64,000 nt of DNA from Streptomyces lasiicapitis (GTDB lineage: Bacteria > Actinomycetota > Actinomycetes > Streptomycetales > Streptomycetaceae). The notes beneath the pieces were generated by a model. The model worked only from the letters and a program-made list of their open reading frames with translations, did no database searches and was not told the DNA's origin. Position 1 is the stretch's first letter. Every line of letters begins with the position of its first letter. Of this stretch, positions 47,024 through 55,900 are shown one piece after another. The stretch spans positions 1-64,000 of the forward strand of contig NZ_BMNG01000001.1 in assembly GCF_014646335.1 (NCBI RefSeq), in the 5' to 3' direction. The translations under genes and the position numbers were made by a program.

Positions 47024-47904
47024 CGGCTCCCCCGGGCCACCGGCGGCTCGCCCGCTCGCTGGCCCGGGCCCTGCCGGTGTCGCCCGCGGTCGTCCTGCTG
47101 CTGCTCTTCCTCGCGGGCCCGATCGGCTACTGCGCGTACATCGCCTTCACAGACCTCCAACTCACCGGCCAGGCCCACGAGTCGTTCGTGGGCTTCGAGA
47201 ACTTCCGCACGGCCTTCGGCGACGAGGACTTCATCAACGCGGTCTGGCTGACGCTGGTCTTCACGTTCCTGTCGTCGATCGTCGGGCAGAACACGCTGGG
47301 CCTGGCGCTCGCGAGCCTGATGCAGCGCGCGTCGAAGCCGGTCCGTACGATCACGGGCGCCGTGGTGATCACGGCGTGGGTGCTGCCGGAGGTGGTGGCG
47401 GGCTTCCTGCTGTACGCCTTCTTCCGGCGCGACGGCACGCTCAACTCCGTCCTGGACTTCCTCCATCTCCCGTCCCAGAACTGGCTGTACACGCTGCCGA
47501 TCCTCGCGGTGTCCTTCGCGAACGTCTGGCGCGGCACCGCGTTCTCGATGCTGGTGTACTCCGCCGCCCTCAACGAGATCCCCAAGGAGATCACCGAGGC
47601 GGCCCAGGTGGACGGCGCGAGCGGCTGGCGCCGCATGTGGCACATCACGCTGCCGATGATCCGCCGCTCCATCGGCACCAACCTGATGCTCAACACCCTG
47701 CAGACCCTGTCGGTCTTCGGCCTGATCTGGGTGATGACGCGCGGCGGCCCGGGAAACCGCAGCCAGACGCTCCCACTCTTCATGTACGAACAGGCCTTCC
47801 AGAAGAGCATGATCGGCTACGGCACCGCGGTGGCCCTGCTCCTGCTCCTGGTCGGATCCCTGTTCTCGCTCGTCTACATGCGCCTGTTGCGTACGGAGGT
47901 CTGA
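47020..47904 (+). CDS. Sugar ABC transporter permease, MalF-type
   Basis: Product of 294 residues, six helices. The EAA loop that docks the ATPase reads EITEAAQVDGASGWRRMWHI. GTG overlaps the stop of the binding protein gene (GTGA). Pairs with the next gene to form the channel. Confidence 0.93.
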   Translation: MTAPPGHRRLARSLARALPVSPAVVLLLLFLAGPIGYCAYIAFTDLQLTGQAHESFVGFENFRTAFGDEDFINAVWLTLVFTFLSSIVGQNTLGLALASLMQRASKPVRTITGAVVITAWVLPEVVAGFLLYAFFRRDGTLNSVLDFLHLPSQNWLYTLPILAVSFANVWRGTAFSMLVYSAALNEIPKEITEAAQVDGASGWRRMWHITLPMIRRSIGTNLMLNTLQTLSVFGLIWVMTRGGPGNRSQTLPLFMYEQAFQKSMIGYGTAVALLLLLVGSLFSLVYMRLLRTEV

Positions 47905-47905
47905 G

Positions 47906-48736
47906 GTGTCCGCACGCCGTACGAGAAGCCGCAAACTGGCCGCGGACATCGGCCTGTTGACCGTCGCCGCGACCTTCGCGGTGCCGCTCGCCTGGGTGGT
48001 CCTTTCCGCCCTCGACCCCAAGGCCGACGTGGGCGTGAAGGCCCCCGACGGCATCACGCTCGACAACTTCGACGCGGTCCTGACCGACGAGATCACGTTC
48101 ACGCCGATGCTCAACAGCCTGCTGCTGTGCGGAGGCGGCACCCTCCTGACCGTGGTGAGCGCGGCCCTCGCGGCCTATCCGCTCTCCCGCTACAAGTCCC
48201 GCCTGAACCGCCCGTTCATGCTGACGATCCTGTTCGCGACGAGCCTGCCCATCACCGCCATCATGGTTCCGGTGTACGCGCTGTTCGTACGCGTCGACCT
48301 CATCGACACGATGCAGGGCACCATCTTCTTCTTCGCCGCCTCCCAACTCCCGTTCGCCATCTGGCTGATGAAGAACTTCATGGACGGCGTCCCCAAGGAA
48401 CTGGAGGAGGCCGCCTGGACGGACGGCGCCTCGCCCTTCCAGTCCCTGATCCGCATCGTGCTGCCCCTGATGGGTCCGGGCGTGGCCGTCGTGACGGTCT
48501 TCTCCTTCGTCATGATGTGGGGCAACTTCTTCGTCCCCTTCATGCTGCTGCTCTCCCCCGACCAGATGCCGGCCGCGGTGAGCATCAACGACTTCTTCGG
48601 CAGCAAGGGCGCGATCGTCTACGGCCAGCTCGCGGCGTTCTCACTCATCTACTCGACGCCGGTGATCCTGCTGTACGTCCTGATCGCACGGCGCCTTGGC
48701 GGCGGGTTCGCGCTGGGGGGTGCCGTCAAGGGCTGA
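47906..48736 (+). CDS. Sugar ABC transporter permease, MalG-type
   Basis: Product of 276 residues, six helices, EAA loop ELEEAAWTDGASPFQSLIRI and the typical C-terminus YGQLAAFSLIYSTPVILLYV. GTG 47906 with GGAGG 7 bases upstream, one base after the previous stop. Last gene of the importer; no glycosidase follows, so the substrate stays open. Confidence 0.93.
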   Translation: MSARRTRSRKLAADIGLLTVAATFAVPLAWVVLSALDPKADVGVKAPDGITLDNFDAVLTDEITFTPMLNSLLLCGGGTLLTVVSAALAAYPLSRYKSRLNRPFMLTILFATSLPITAIMVPVYALFVRVDLIDTMQGTIFFFAASQLPFAIWLMKNFMDGVPKELEEAAWTDGASPFQSLIRIVLPLMGPGVAVVTVFSFVMMWGNFFVPFMLLLSPDQMPAAVSINDFFGSKGAIVYGQLAAFSLIYSTPVILLYVLIARRLGGGFALGGAVKG

Positions 48737-48870
48737 GCTCCGGCTGATCCGAACCGCGCCCGGCCCGGATCAGCCGTATTCAGCGTCACGGAAACGAGCG
48801 CCAAGGAGCATAGGCTCTTCAGGCGTATCGGAATGCGAAGCGGCTGAACGCGGTAATGAGGGCGAGAGCA

Positions 48871-49707
48871 ATGGACCGGCGCGAAGAACTACGTGAATTC
48901 CTCAGGTCACGACGGGCCCGGGTGAGCCCGGAAGAGGCCGGCGTCGCCCGGGACACCGGATTCACCGGCCGTCGCCGGGTTCCGGGCCTGCGGCGCGAGG
49001 AACTCGCCCAGCTCTCCGGAGTCAGCGTCGACTACTACGTACGCCTGGAACAAGGCCGGGGCGGCAGCGCCTCCGCCGAGGTCCTGGACGCGATCGCGCG
49101 CGTACTGCGCCTCGACGAGCACGAACGGGCACACCTGTACTCACTGGTACGCGGCGAGGACAGCCGCCCCCTGGCGGGGCACCCTCAGGAGGTGCGTCCC
49201 GGGGTGCGCCGCCTCCTGGACACGCTCGCGTACGCGCCCGCCTACGTGGTCGGCCGCCGCCTGGAGATCCTGGCCTGGAACGACCTCGCCCGGATCCTGA
49301 TCGCCGACTTCCCGGCCTTGGCACCCGAGGACCGCAACCTCGCCCGCCTCACCTTCCTGGACGGATCCGCCCGTCAGCGGTACGTCCACTGGCAGCAGAA
49401 GGCCGACGACACCGTCGCCTTCCTGCGCCTGGATGCCGGACGCCACCCGGACGACGCCCGGCTCGCCTCGCTGATCGAGGAACTGACCGAGCAGAGCGAG
49501 GACTTCCGCCGCCTGTGGAACGACCACAACGTCCGCGACAAGACCTACGGCGACAAGCCGCTCTACCACCCCTTGGTCGGCACCCTGGACGTCTCCTTCG
49601 AGACCCTCGGCCTCCCCGACGAACCGGATCAGGCGGTCGTCGTCTACCTCGCCGCTCCCGGTTCCAGGGCCGCTAGCGAGCTGCGGCTGCTCGCCACCAA
49701 GGGCTGA
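48871..49707 (+). CDS. XRE regulator with MmyB-like ligand-binding domain
   Basis: Product of 278 residues. HTH at residues ~10-75 (TGRRRVPGLRREELAQLSGV, SVDYYVRLEQGRG), then the MmyB-type PAS-like domain (VVGRRLEILAWNDLARILIA, then FRRLWNDHNVRDKTYGDKPL, YHPLVGTLDVSFETLGLPDE). In this family the last domain may bind a fatty-acid-like ligand. ATG 48871 preferred; ATG 48856 possible. It lies just upstream of a 21-bp palindrome and an ABM gene on the same strand, the probable target. Confidence 0.9.
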   Translation: MDRREELREFLRSRRARVSPEEAGVARDTGFTGRRRVPGLRREELAQLSGVSVDYYVRLEQGRGGSASAEVLDAIARVLRLDEHERAHLYSLVRGEDSRPLAGHPQEVRPGVRRLLDTLAYAPAYVVGRRLEILAWNDLARILIADFPALAPEDRNLARLTFLDGSARQRYVHWQQKADDTVAFLRLDAGRHPDDARLASLIEELTEQSEDFRRLWNDHNVRDKTYGDKPLYHPLVGTLDVSFETLGLPDEPDQAVVVYLAAPGSRAASELRLLATKG

Positions 49708-49744
49708 GCGCCGCTTCCCCGGCGGCGAGGGTGGTCATGGCATT

Positions 49745-49765
49745 ACCAGGAATGGCATTCCTGGT
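49745..49765. promoter_or_regulatory. 21-bp palindromic operator before the ABM gene
   Basis: ACCAGGAATG (49745-49754), one centre base, CATTCCTGGT (49756-49765): perfect arms. ATGGCATT also repeats directly at 49737 and 49752. Sits 88 bp upstream of the ABM start and 37 bp after the MmyB-type regulator gene. Confidence 0.8.
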
Positions 49766-49852
49766 TCACAGCGGACCTGTGCGGCATGAAAAGGATCCGG
49801 CACGGTGGTCTTCATCCGCAAGGAAGAAACAGAGACCACCGGAGGAATTCCC

Positions 49853-50155
49853 ATGACGTACCACGTACTCGTCCAGTTCGACGTCCCGCCCGCCAAGCGC
49901 GAGGAATTCGTCGCCGCCGCGCTCTTCGACGCCCGGGGCTCACTCGCCAACGAGCCGGGAACCCTGCGCTTCGAGGTCATCCGCGACGAGAACAACCCGA
50001 ACCGCTTCTACCTCGACGAGGTGTACGAGAGCCGCGAGGCGTTCGACGCGCACTGCCGGGCGGAGACCATCAAGGGCTTCTACGATCTGGTCGACTCCTA
50101 CGCCCAGGGCCCCAACTTCCTCTTCAAGGGCGAGCGTGCGGAGACAGCCGCATGA
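49853..50155 (+). CDS. Antibiotic biosynthesis monooxygenase (ABM) domain protein
   Basis: Product of 100 residues, a ferredoxin-like dimeric alpha/beta fold. Typical segments: VLVQFDVPPAKREEFVAA, EPGTLRFEVIRDENNPNRFY, LDEVYESREAFDAHCRAETI. ABM proteins act as cofactor-free monooxygenases, haem degraders or stress proteins (YgiN-like). ATG 49853 with GGAGG 7 bases in front. Behind the palindrome at 49745, so probably controlled by the MmyB-type regulator. Confidence 0.9.
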   Translation: MTYHVLVQFDVPPAKREEFVAAALFDARGSLANEPGTLRFEVIRDENNPNRFYLDEVYESREAFDAHCRAETIKGFYDLVDSYAQGPNFLFKGERAETAA

Positions 50156-50183
50156 GCCGTCCACGCGTACCGGGAGTGTGCTG

Positions 50184-50387
50184 ATGCGCTGCTTCGACTG
50201 TTCCGAACTCGGCCGCGACGCCCCCGCGTCGGCCGTCTGCACCGACTGCGGCGCGGCGGCCTGCGCTGAGCACGTGACCGCGGTCCCGCGCCTGGTGCAC
50301 CGCGCGGCGGGCATGGGCCGGTCCACCGGGCCGGTTCCCGGCCGCCGCATGGTCTGCCCGGTCTGCCGCCGGGCCGCGGCGGCGTAG
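50184..50387 (+). CDS. DUF2180 zinc-finger-like small protein
   Basis: Product of 67 residues with paired cysteines and histidines: MRCFDCSELG, VCTDCGAAACAEH, MVCPVCRRAAAA. This B-box-like CxxC arrangement matches DUF2180. ATG 50184, 28 bases after the ABM gene, likely the same transcript. Function not known; short zinc proteins of this type often bind nucleic acid or protein. Confidence 0.85.
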   Translation: MRCFDCSELGRDAPASAVCTDCGAAACAEHVTAVPRLVHRAAGMGRSTGPVPGRRMVCPVCRRAAAA

Positions 50388-50505
50388 GTTCCTCACCGGG
50401 GGGGCGCGAGAAGCACATGGAGGGCGCCCCGCCAGCCGTAGCTTCGTACGAGGCGCAACCCTGTGTGAACAAACCGTAGTCGCCGCACCCACGCGCCCAT
50501 AGCGT

Positions 50506-51219
50506 GTGCCCGTGCAACCGAGCCAGCCCACGCCTCCGTTCAACTTCCCCGCAGCGCGCCGCCTCCGTGAAGCACTGGGGATGGCGCCGGGCCATGTCGC
50601 GTACGGCATGCGGGCCAGTTACGGCCTCGCCCACATCACTCCGGACACGATCATGGCGTGGGAGCGCGGCCTCTCCTCTCCGACGTCCGCCGAACTGGCC
50701 GCGCTCGCCGCGACGTTGTGGTGCTCGCCGGGCGATCTGATGGGCGCCGCCACGACGCTGCGCGAGCACCGCCTGGCCCGCGGCCTCGCCCCGGAGGACG
50801 TGGCGCGCGGGGCGGGCGTGGAGATCCAGACGTATCTGCGCATGGAGGAGACCGACCAGTGGCGCGGCACCGAGCGCCAGTCCGCGGGCCTCGCGCGCAC
50901 GCTGCGGCTCTCCCTGCCCGAGTTCGTCACGGTGACGGGCCGCGCGGACGAGCTCGCCGAACTCCTCCGCAGCGCGGTGACGACCCGCTGGCAGGGCTAC
51001 GTACGCCCGGTCAGCAAGCTGCTCGCCGTGGAGAAGCGTGACATCGAGGGCCCGCTGCGCAAGCTCCACGACGAGTACCAGGCGCGGATGGTGCGCACCC
51101 TGAGCTGGGGCAGCGGGGCGGGCGCGGACGCGTCGGGGCACGCGGGCCGCGACTTCCTGGACCGGATCCTGGACCACTTCTGGCCCACGGTGCCGAATAT
51201 CAGCCCGTCCGGCGTTTGA
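50506..51219 (+). CDS. HTH-domain protein upstream of pfkA
   Basis: Product of 237 residues with two degenerate XRE HTH units: RRLREALGMAPGHVAYGMRA with ITPDTIMAWERGLSSPTSAE, and REHRLARGLAPEDVARGAGV with IQTYLRMEETDQ. The C-terminus binds no known ligand. I remember a similar gene beside pfkA in S. coelicolor. GTG 50506 or 50512 may start it; no clear ribosome site. Its last codons (ISPSGV, stop) are supplied by a REP-like element. Confidence 0.85.
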   Translation: MPVQPSQPTPPFNFPAARRLREALGMAPGHVAYGMRASYGLAHITPDTIMAWERGLSSPTSAELAALAATLWCSPGDLMGAATTLREHRLARGLAPEDVARGAGVEIQTYLRMEETDQWRGTERQSAGLARTLRLSLPEFVTVTGRADELAELLRSAVTTRWQGYVRPVSKLLAVEKRDIEGPLRKLHDEYQARMVRTLSWGSGAGADASGHAGRDFLDRILDHFWPTVPNISPSGV

Positions 51220-51237
51220 GGACGAGCCCGAAGGGCG
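51202..51237. repeat. REP-like element with GAA-loop hairpin, copy 2
   Basis: AGCCCGTCCGGCGTTTGAGG then ACGAG and hairpin GCCC-GAA-GGGC (51226-51236). Shares 24 of 25 core bases with the copy at 17250, while the hairpin stem differs but still pairs. It covers the stop of the HTH gene and lies in the convergent gap before pfkA's stop. Confidence 0.8.
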
Positions 51238-51278
51238 ACAACCACCCACCGACCGGCACGGTCGGACGCACAGTTGCC

Positions 51279-52304
51279 CTAGAAGACCGACTCCGCCTCG
51301 TCCATCCGGTCCTTCGGGACCGTCTTCAGCTCCGTGACCGCCTCGGCGAGGGGCACCATCTGGACGTCCGTGCCCCGCAGCGCGGTCATGTGGCCGAAGT
51401 CACCGCGGTGCGCGGCCTCCACGGCGTGCCAGCCGAAGCGGGTGGCGAGCACCCGGTCGTACGCGGTGGGGGTGCCGCCGCGCTGGACGTGGCCGAGGAT
51501 GACCGGCTTGGCCTCCTTGCCGAGGCGGCTCTCCAGCTCGAAGGCGAGGGCGGTGCCGATGCCCTGGAAGCGCTCGTGGCCGAACTGGTCGATGGCGCCC
51601 ACGCCGTAATTCATGGTGCCCTCCTGCGGGTGCGCGCCCTCGGCCACGCAGATCACCGCGAACTTCTTGCCGCGCGAGAACCGCTCCTCGACCAGTTTGA
51701 CCAGGTCAGCGGGGTCGAACGGGCGCTCGGGCAGGCAGATGCCGTGGGCGCCGCCGGCCATGCCGGACTCCAGGGCGATCCACCCCGCGTGCCGGCCCAT
51801 GACCTCGACGACCATGACGCGCTGGTGGGACTCGGCGGTGGTCTTCAGGCGGTCCATCGCCTCGGTGGCGACGCCGACGGCGGTGTCGAAGCCGAAGGTC
51901 CGGTCCGTGGACGAGATGTCGTTGTCGATGGTCTTCGGTACGCCGACGACGGGGACGCCCGCGTCCGACAGCATCTTCGCGGCCGTCAGGGTGCCCTCGC
52001 CGCCGATCGGGATGAGCGCGTCGAAGCCGCTCTTCTCGATCAGTTCCTTGGCGTTGTCGCAGGCCGCGCGGAAGCGGGCGCGCTCCAGGCGGGACGAGCC
52101 GAGAATCGTTCCGCCGCGGGCCAGGATGCCGCTGACCGCGTTCAGGTCCAGGGTCCGGTAGCGGCCGTCGAGCAGGCCCGCGTACCCGTCCTCGAAGCCG
52201 ATGACCTCGTCGCCGTAGTTGGTGACCGCTCGGTGCACGACCGACCGGATCACTGCGTTGAGGCCCGGGCAGTCGCCGCCCGCGGTGAGAATTCCGATAC
52301 GCAT
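51279..52304 (-). CDS. pfkA: 6-phosphofructokinase
   Basis: Glycolytic kinase of 341 residues making fructose-1,6-bisphosphate. MRIGILTAGGDCPGLNAVIR at the N-terminus, GGEGTLTAAKML (the position that separates ATP from PPi enzymes carries Gly as in ATP-PFK), PKTIDNDISSTD with the catalytic Asp, EVMGRHAGWIALESG. These are features of actinobacterial group III PFKs. ATG 52304 with GGAG ~12 bases upstream. Divergent from pta; the order pfkA, pta-ackA-pyk matches the pfkA2 locus of S. coelicolor (SCO5423-5426 as I recall it). Confidence 0.95.
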   Translation of the reverse strand: MRIGILTAGGDCPGLNAVIRSVVHRAVTNYGDEVIGFEDGYAGLLDGRYRTLDLNAVSGILARGGTILGSSRLERARFRAACDNAKELIEKSGFDALIPIGGEGTLTAAKMLSDAGVPVVGVPKTIDNDISSTDRTFGFDTAVGVATEAMDRLKTTAESHQRVMVVEVMGRHAGWIALESGMAGGAHGICLPERPFDPADLVKLVEERFSRGKKFAVICVAEGAHPQEGTMNYGVGAIDQFGHERFQGIGTALAFELESRLGKEAKPVILGHVQRGGTPTAYDRVLATRFGWHAVEAAHRGDFGHMTALRGTDVQMVPLAEAVTELKTVPKDRMDEAESVF

Positions 52305-52395
52305 CGCGCTGAGTCTCCTGCTCGCTGCTGTTCCTTGTGAGCCGATCCGATTGTTCCACGGTCCCGGAGGGGCCGCCGTCTTTCGTCCGGCCTGC

Positions 52396-52447
52396 GGCCT
52401 AGCCAGCCACAGAGGTATTGTCAAGAGGGCACAGCCAACAATATCGG
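52396..52447. promoter_or_regulatory. Overlapping divergent promoters of pfkA and pta
   Basis: Plus strand: TTGTCA (52418-52423), 18-bp spacer, TATCGG (52442-52447) toward pta. Minus strand: TTGACA (52424-52419), 17-bp spacer, TAGGCC (52401-52396) toward pfkA. The two -35 boxes lie on the same bases (TTGTCAA). Confidence 0.5.
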
Positions 52448-52516
52448 GTGTATTTCGGCGCTGCCGGAGCTGCCCTCCCCCCTCCTCACCAGCGAAGACA
52501 GAGAAGGAGAGCACGC

Positions 52517-54619
52517 GTGACGCGCAGCGTGTACGTGACCGGGATCGACCGGGGCGACGGCCGTCAGGTCGTCGAGCTGGGAGTCATGGAGCTCCTGACC
52601 CGTCAGGTCGACCGCGTGGGCGTCTTCCGCCCGCTCGTCCACGACGGACCCGACCGCCTCTTCGAGCTGCTCCGCGCCCGCTACCGGCTCGCCCAGGACC
52701 CCGCGTCCGTGTACGGCATGGACTACCACGAGGCGTCCGCGCTGCAGGCCGAGAAGGGCACCGACGAGCTGGTCTCCCAGCTCGTCGACCGCTTTCACGC
52801 CGTCGCCCGTGAGTACGACGTGGTCCTGGTCCTCGGCACCGACTTCGCCGCCACCCAGCTCCCGGACGAGCTGGCGCTGAACGCCCGGCTCGCGAACGAG
52901 TTCGGCGCCTCCGTGCTCCCCGTGGTCGGCGGCAAGGACCAGACCGCCGAGTCGGTGCGCGCCGAGACCCGCAACGCCTACCGCGCGTACGAGACCCTCG
53001 GCTGCGACGTCCTCGCGATGGTCACCAACCGCGTCGCCCCGGCCGACCGCGACGAGATACACCAGCGCCTGGAGGCCCACCTCCCGGTGCCCTGCTACGT
53101 GCTCCCCGACGAAGCCGCCCTCTCGGCGCCGACCGTCGCGCAGATCACCCACGCCCTCGGCGGCAAGGTGCTGCTCGGCGACGACTCGGGCCTGGCCCGC
53201 GACGCCATCGACTTCGTCTTCGGCGGCGCCATGCTGCCGAACTTCCTGAACGCCCTGACCCCGGGCTGCCTCGTCGTGACCCCCGGCGACCGCGCCGACC
53301 TGGTCGTGGGCTCGCTGGCCGCACACAGCGCGGGCACCCCGCCCATCGCGGGCGTCCTGCTGACCCTGAACGAGCAGCCGGGCCAGGAGATCCTGCGCCT
53401 GGCCGACCGGCTCGCGCCCGGCACGCCCGTGGTCGCCGTGACCGGCGGCTCCTTCCCGACGGCGCAGGAACTGTTCGCCCTGGAGGGCAAGCTGAACGCG
53501 GCGACGCCGCGCAAGGCGGAGACCGCGCTCGGCCTCTTCGAGCGGTACACCGACACCGCCGACCTCCTCAAGCGCCTCTCGGTCTCCGGCAGCGACCGCC
53601 TCACGCCGATGATGTTCGAGCACAAGCTCCTCGAACGGGCCCGCTCCGACCGCCGCCGCGTCGTGCTTCCCGAGGGCACCGAGGAGCGCGTGCTGCGCGC
53701 CGCCGACGTGCTCCTGCGCCGCCGCGTGTGCGACCTGACGCTGCTCGGCCCGGTGGAGACCATCCGCAAGAAGGCCGCCGACCTCGGCGTCGACCTCGCG
53801 GACTCCCAGCTCGTCGACCCGGCCACCTCCGAGCTGCGCCAGGGCTTCGCCGAGGAGTACGCGCGCCTGCGCGCCCACAAGGGCGTGACCGTGGAGCTGG
53901 CGTACGACGTGGTGGCGGACGTGAACTACTTCGGCACGCTGATGGTGCAGGGCGGCATGGCCGACGGCATGGTGTCCGGTTCCGTGCACTCGACCGCCGC
54001 CACCATCCGTCCCGCCTTCGAGATCATCAAGACGAAGCCGGACGCGTCGATCGTGTCGTCCGTCTTCTTCATGTGCCTGGCCGACAAGGTCCTCGTGTAC
54101 GGCGACTGCGCGGTCAACCCGGACCCGAACGCCGTGCAGCTCGCGGACATCGCCGTCCAGTCGGCCGCCACCGCCGACCAGTTCGGCGTCGAGCCGCGCA
54201 TCGCGATGCTGTCGTACTCGACCGGCACCTCAGGATCGGGCGCCGACGTCGACAAGGTCCGCGAGGCCACCGAGCTGGTGCGCGGCCAGCGCCCGGACCT
54301 GAAGATCGAGGGCCCGATCCAGTACGACGCCGCCGTCGAGCCGTCCGTCGCGGCCACCAAGCTGCCGGGCTCCGACGTCGCGGGCCAGGCCAGCGTGCTG
54401 ATCTTCCCGGACCTCAACACCGGCAACAACACCTACAAGGCCGTGCAGCGCTCGGCCGGCGCGATCGCCGTCGGCCCGGTCCTGCAGGGCCTGCGCAAGC
54501 CCGTGAACGACCTGTCCCGGGGCGCGCTCGTCCAGGACATCGTGAACACCGTCGCCATCACGGCGATCCAGTCCCAGACCCCCGCACAGTCCCCCACCGA
54601 GAAGGCAATCCCCCAGTGA
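52517..54619 (+). CDS. pta: Phosphate acetyltransferase (long form)
   Basis: Product of 700 residues converting acetyl-CoA and phosphate to acetyl phosphate. The long class I form: an N-terminal P-loop-like/DRTGG regulatory part (VYVTGIDRGDGRQVVELGVM, then residues ~200-330) and the C-terminal PTA domain (RRVVLPEGTEERVLRAADVL, VSGSVHSTAATIRPAFEIIK, FPDLNTGNNTYKAVQRSAGA). GTG 52517 follows GAAGGAGA. Its stop overlaps the ackA start (GTGA), a coupled operon. Confidence 0.95.
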   Translation: MTRSVYVTGIDRGDGRQVVELGVMELLTRQVDRVGVFRPLVHDGPDRLFELLRARYRLAQDPASVYGMDYHEASALQAEKGTDELVSQLVDRFHAVAREYDVVLVLGTDFAATQLPDELALNARLANEFGASVLPVVGGKDQTAESVRAETRNAYRAYETLGCDVLAMVTNRVAPADRDEIHQRLEAHLPVPCYVLPDEAALSAPTVAQITHALGGKVLLGDDSGLARDAIDFVFGGAMLPNFLNALTPGCLVVTPGDRADLVVGSLAAHSAGTPPIAGVLLTLNEQPGQEILRLADRLAPGTPVVAVTGGSFPTAQELFALEGKLNAATPRKAETALGLFERYTDTADLLKRLSVSGSDRLTPMMFEHKLLERARSDRRRVVLPEGTEERVLRAADVLLRRRVCDLTLLGPVETIRKKAADLGVDLADSQLVDPATSELRQGFAEEYARLRAHKGVTVELAYDVVADVNYFGTLMVQGGMADGMVSGSVHSTAATIRPAFEIIKTKPDASIVSSVFFMCLADKVLVYGDCAVNPDPNAVQLADIAVQSAATADQFGVEPRIAMLSYSTGTSGSGADVDKVREATELVRGQRPDLKIEGPIQYDAAVEPSVAATKLPGSDVAGQASVLIFPDLNTGNNTYKAVQRSAGAIAVGPVLQGLRKPVNDLSRGALVQDIVNTVAITAIQSQTPAQSPTEKAIPQ

Positions 54620-55827
54620 GCTCGTCCCGCGTCCTCGTCCTCAACTCCGGCTCCTCGTCGGTGAAGTACCAGCTGCTCGACATGAGCGACAGCAGCCGGC
54701 TCGCGATGGGCCTCGTCGAGCGCATCGGCGAGGAGACCTCCCGCCTGAAGCACACCCCGCTGACGGGCGGCGGCGCGGAGCGCGAGCGCACCGGACCGAT
54801 CGCCGACCACGAGGCCGCGCTGAAGGCCGTCGCCGACGAGCTGGCCGCCGACGGGCTCGGCCTGGACTCGCCGGAGCTGGCCGCGATCGGCCACCGCGTC
54901 GTGCACGGCGGCAAGCACTTCACCGAACCGACCGTCATCGACGACGCCGTGCTCGCCGAGATCGAGCGCCTCATCCCGGTGGCCCCGCTGCACAACCCGG
55001 CCAACCTGACGGGCATCCGCACGGCTCAGGCGCTGCGCCCCGACCTGCCCCAGGTCGCCGTCTTCGACACCGCCTTCCACACGACGATGCCGGAGGCGGC
55101 CGCCCGCTACGCGATCGACGTGTCCACCGCCGATGAGCACCGCGTGCGGCGCTACGGCTTCCACGGCACCTCGCACGCGTACGTCTCGCGTGCCACCGCG
55201 AAGCTGCTCGGCAAGGCTCCCGAGGACGTCAACGTCATCGTCCTTCACCTCGGCAACGGCGCGTCCGCGTCCGCCGTGCGCGGCGGCCGTTGCGTGGACA
55301 CCTCCATGGGCCTCACCCCGCTGGAGGGGCTCGTGATGGGCACGCGCTCCGGTGATCTGGATCCGGCCGTCATCTTCCATTTGGCGCGCGTCGGCGGTCT
55401 GTCCATCGACGAGATCGACACTCTCCTCAACAAGAAGAGCGGCCTTGTCGGCCTGTGCGGCGACAACGACATGCGGGAGATCCGCCGCCGCATCGACGAG
55501 GGCGACTCAAGTGCGCTGCTGGCCTTCGACATCTACATTCACCGTCTGAAGAAGTACATCGGCGCCTATTACGCCGTGCTCGGCCGCGTGGACGCCATCG
55601 CGTTCACGGCGGGTGTCGGCGAGAACGCGGCGCCGGTGCGCGAGGCCGCCGTCGCGGGCCTGGAGGAGCTGGGCCTCGCGGTCGACGGCGGGCTCAACGC
55701 CGTACGAAGTGACGAGCCGCGGCTGATCTCGCCGGAGTACGCCCGGGTCAAGGTCGCCGTCGTGCCGACCGACGAAGAACTGGAAATCGCGACGCAGACT
55801 TATGCACTGGCAGGAAAGAACAGCTGA
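54616..55827 (+). CDS. ackA: Acetate kinase
   Basis: Product of 403 residues making ATP and acetate from acetyl phosphate (or the reverse). Signature 1 VLVLNSGSSSVKY, signature 2 RYGFHGTSHAYVSR, HLGNGASASAV, then TGVGENA near the end as FTAGVGENAAPVRE. GTG 54616 overlaps pta's stop. pyk follows after 73 bp. Confidence 0.96.
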   Translation: MSSSRVLVLNSGSSSVKYQLLDMSDSSRLAMGLVERIGEETSRLKHTPLTGGGAERERTGPIADHEAALKAVADELAADGLGLDSPELAAIGHRVVHGGKHFTEPTVIDDAVLAEIERLIPVAPLHNPANLTGIRTAQALRPDLPQVAVFDTAFHTTMPEAAARYAIDVSTADEHRVRRYGFHGTSHAYVSRATAKLLGKAPEDVNVIVLHLGNGASASAVRGGRCVDTSMGLTPLEGLVMGTRSGDLDPAVIFHLARVGGLSIDEIDTLLNKKSGLVGLCGDNDMREIRRRIDEGDSSALLAFDIYIHRLKKYIGAYYAVLGRVDAIAFTAGVGENAAPVREAAVAGLEELGLAVDGGLNAVRSDEPRLISPEYARVKVAVVPTDEELEIATQTYALAGKNS

Positions 55828-55859
55828 GCACCGGTACGCCCATTTGTAGATTCCACCAG

Positions 55860-55873
55860 ACGGAATATTCCGT
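55860..55873. promoter_or_regulatory. Palindrome between ackA and pyk
   Basis: Perfect 14-bp palindrome ACGGAATATTCCGT, 27 bp before the pyk ATG. A further half-site, GATTCC, lies ~12 bp upstream. Possible operator for separate pyk control. Confidence 0.55.
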
Positions 55874-55900
55874 AGCGAAACAAACCGATAGGATCGCCCC

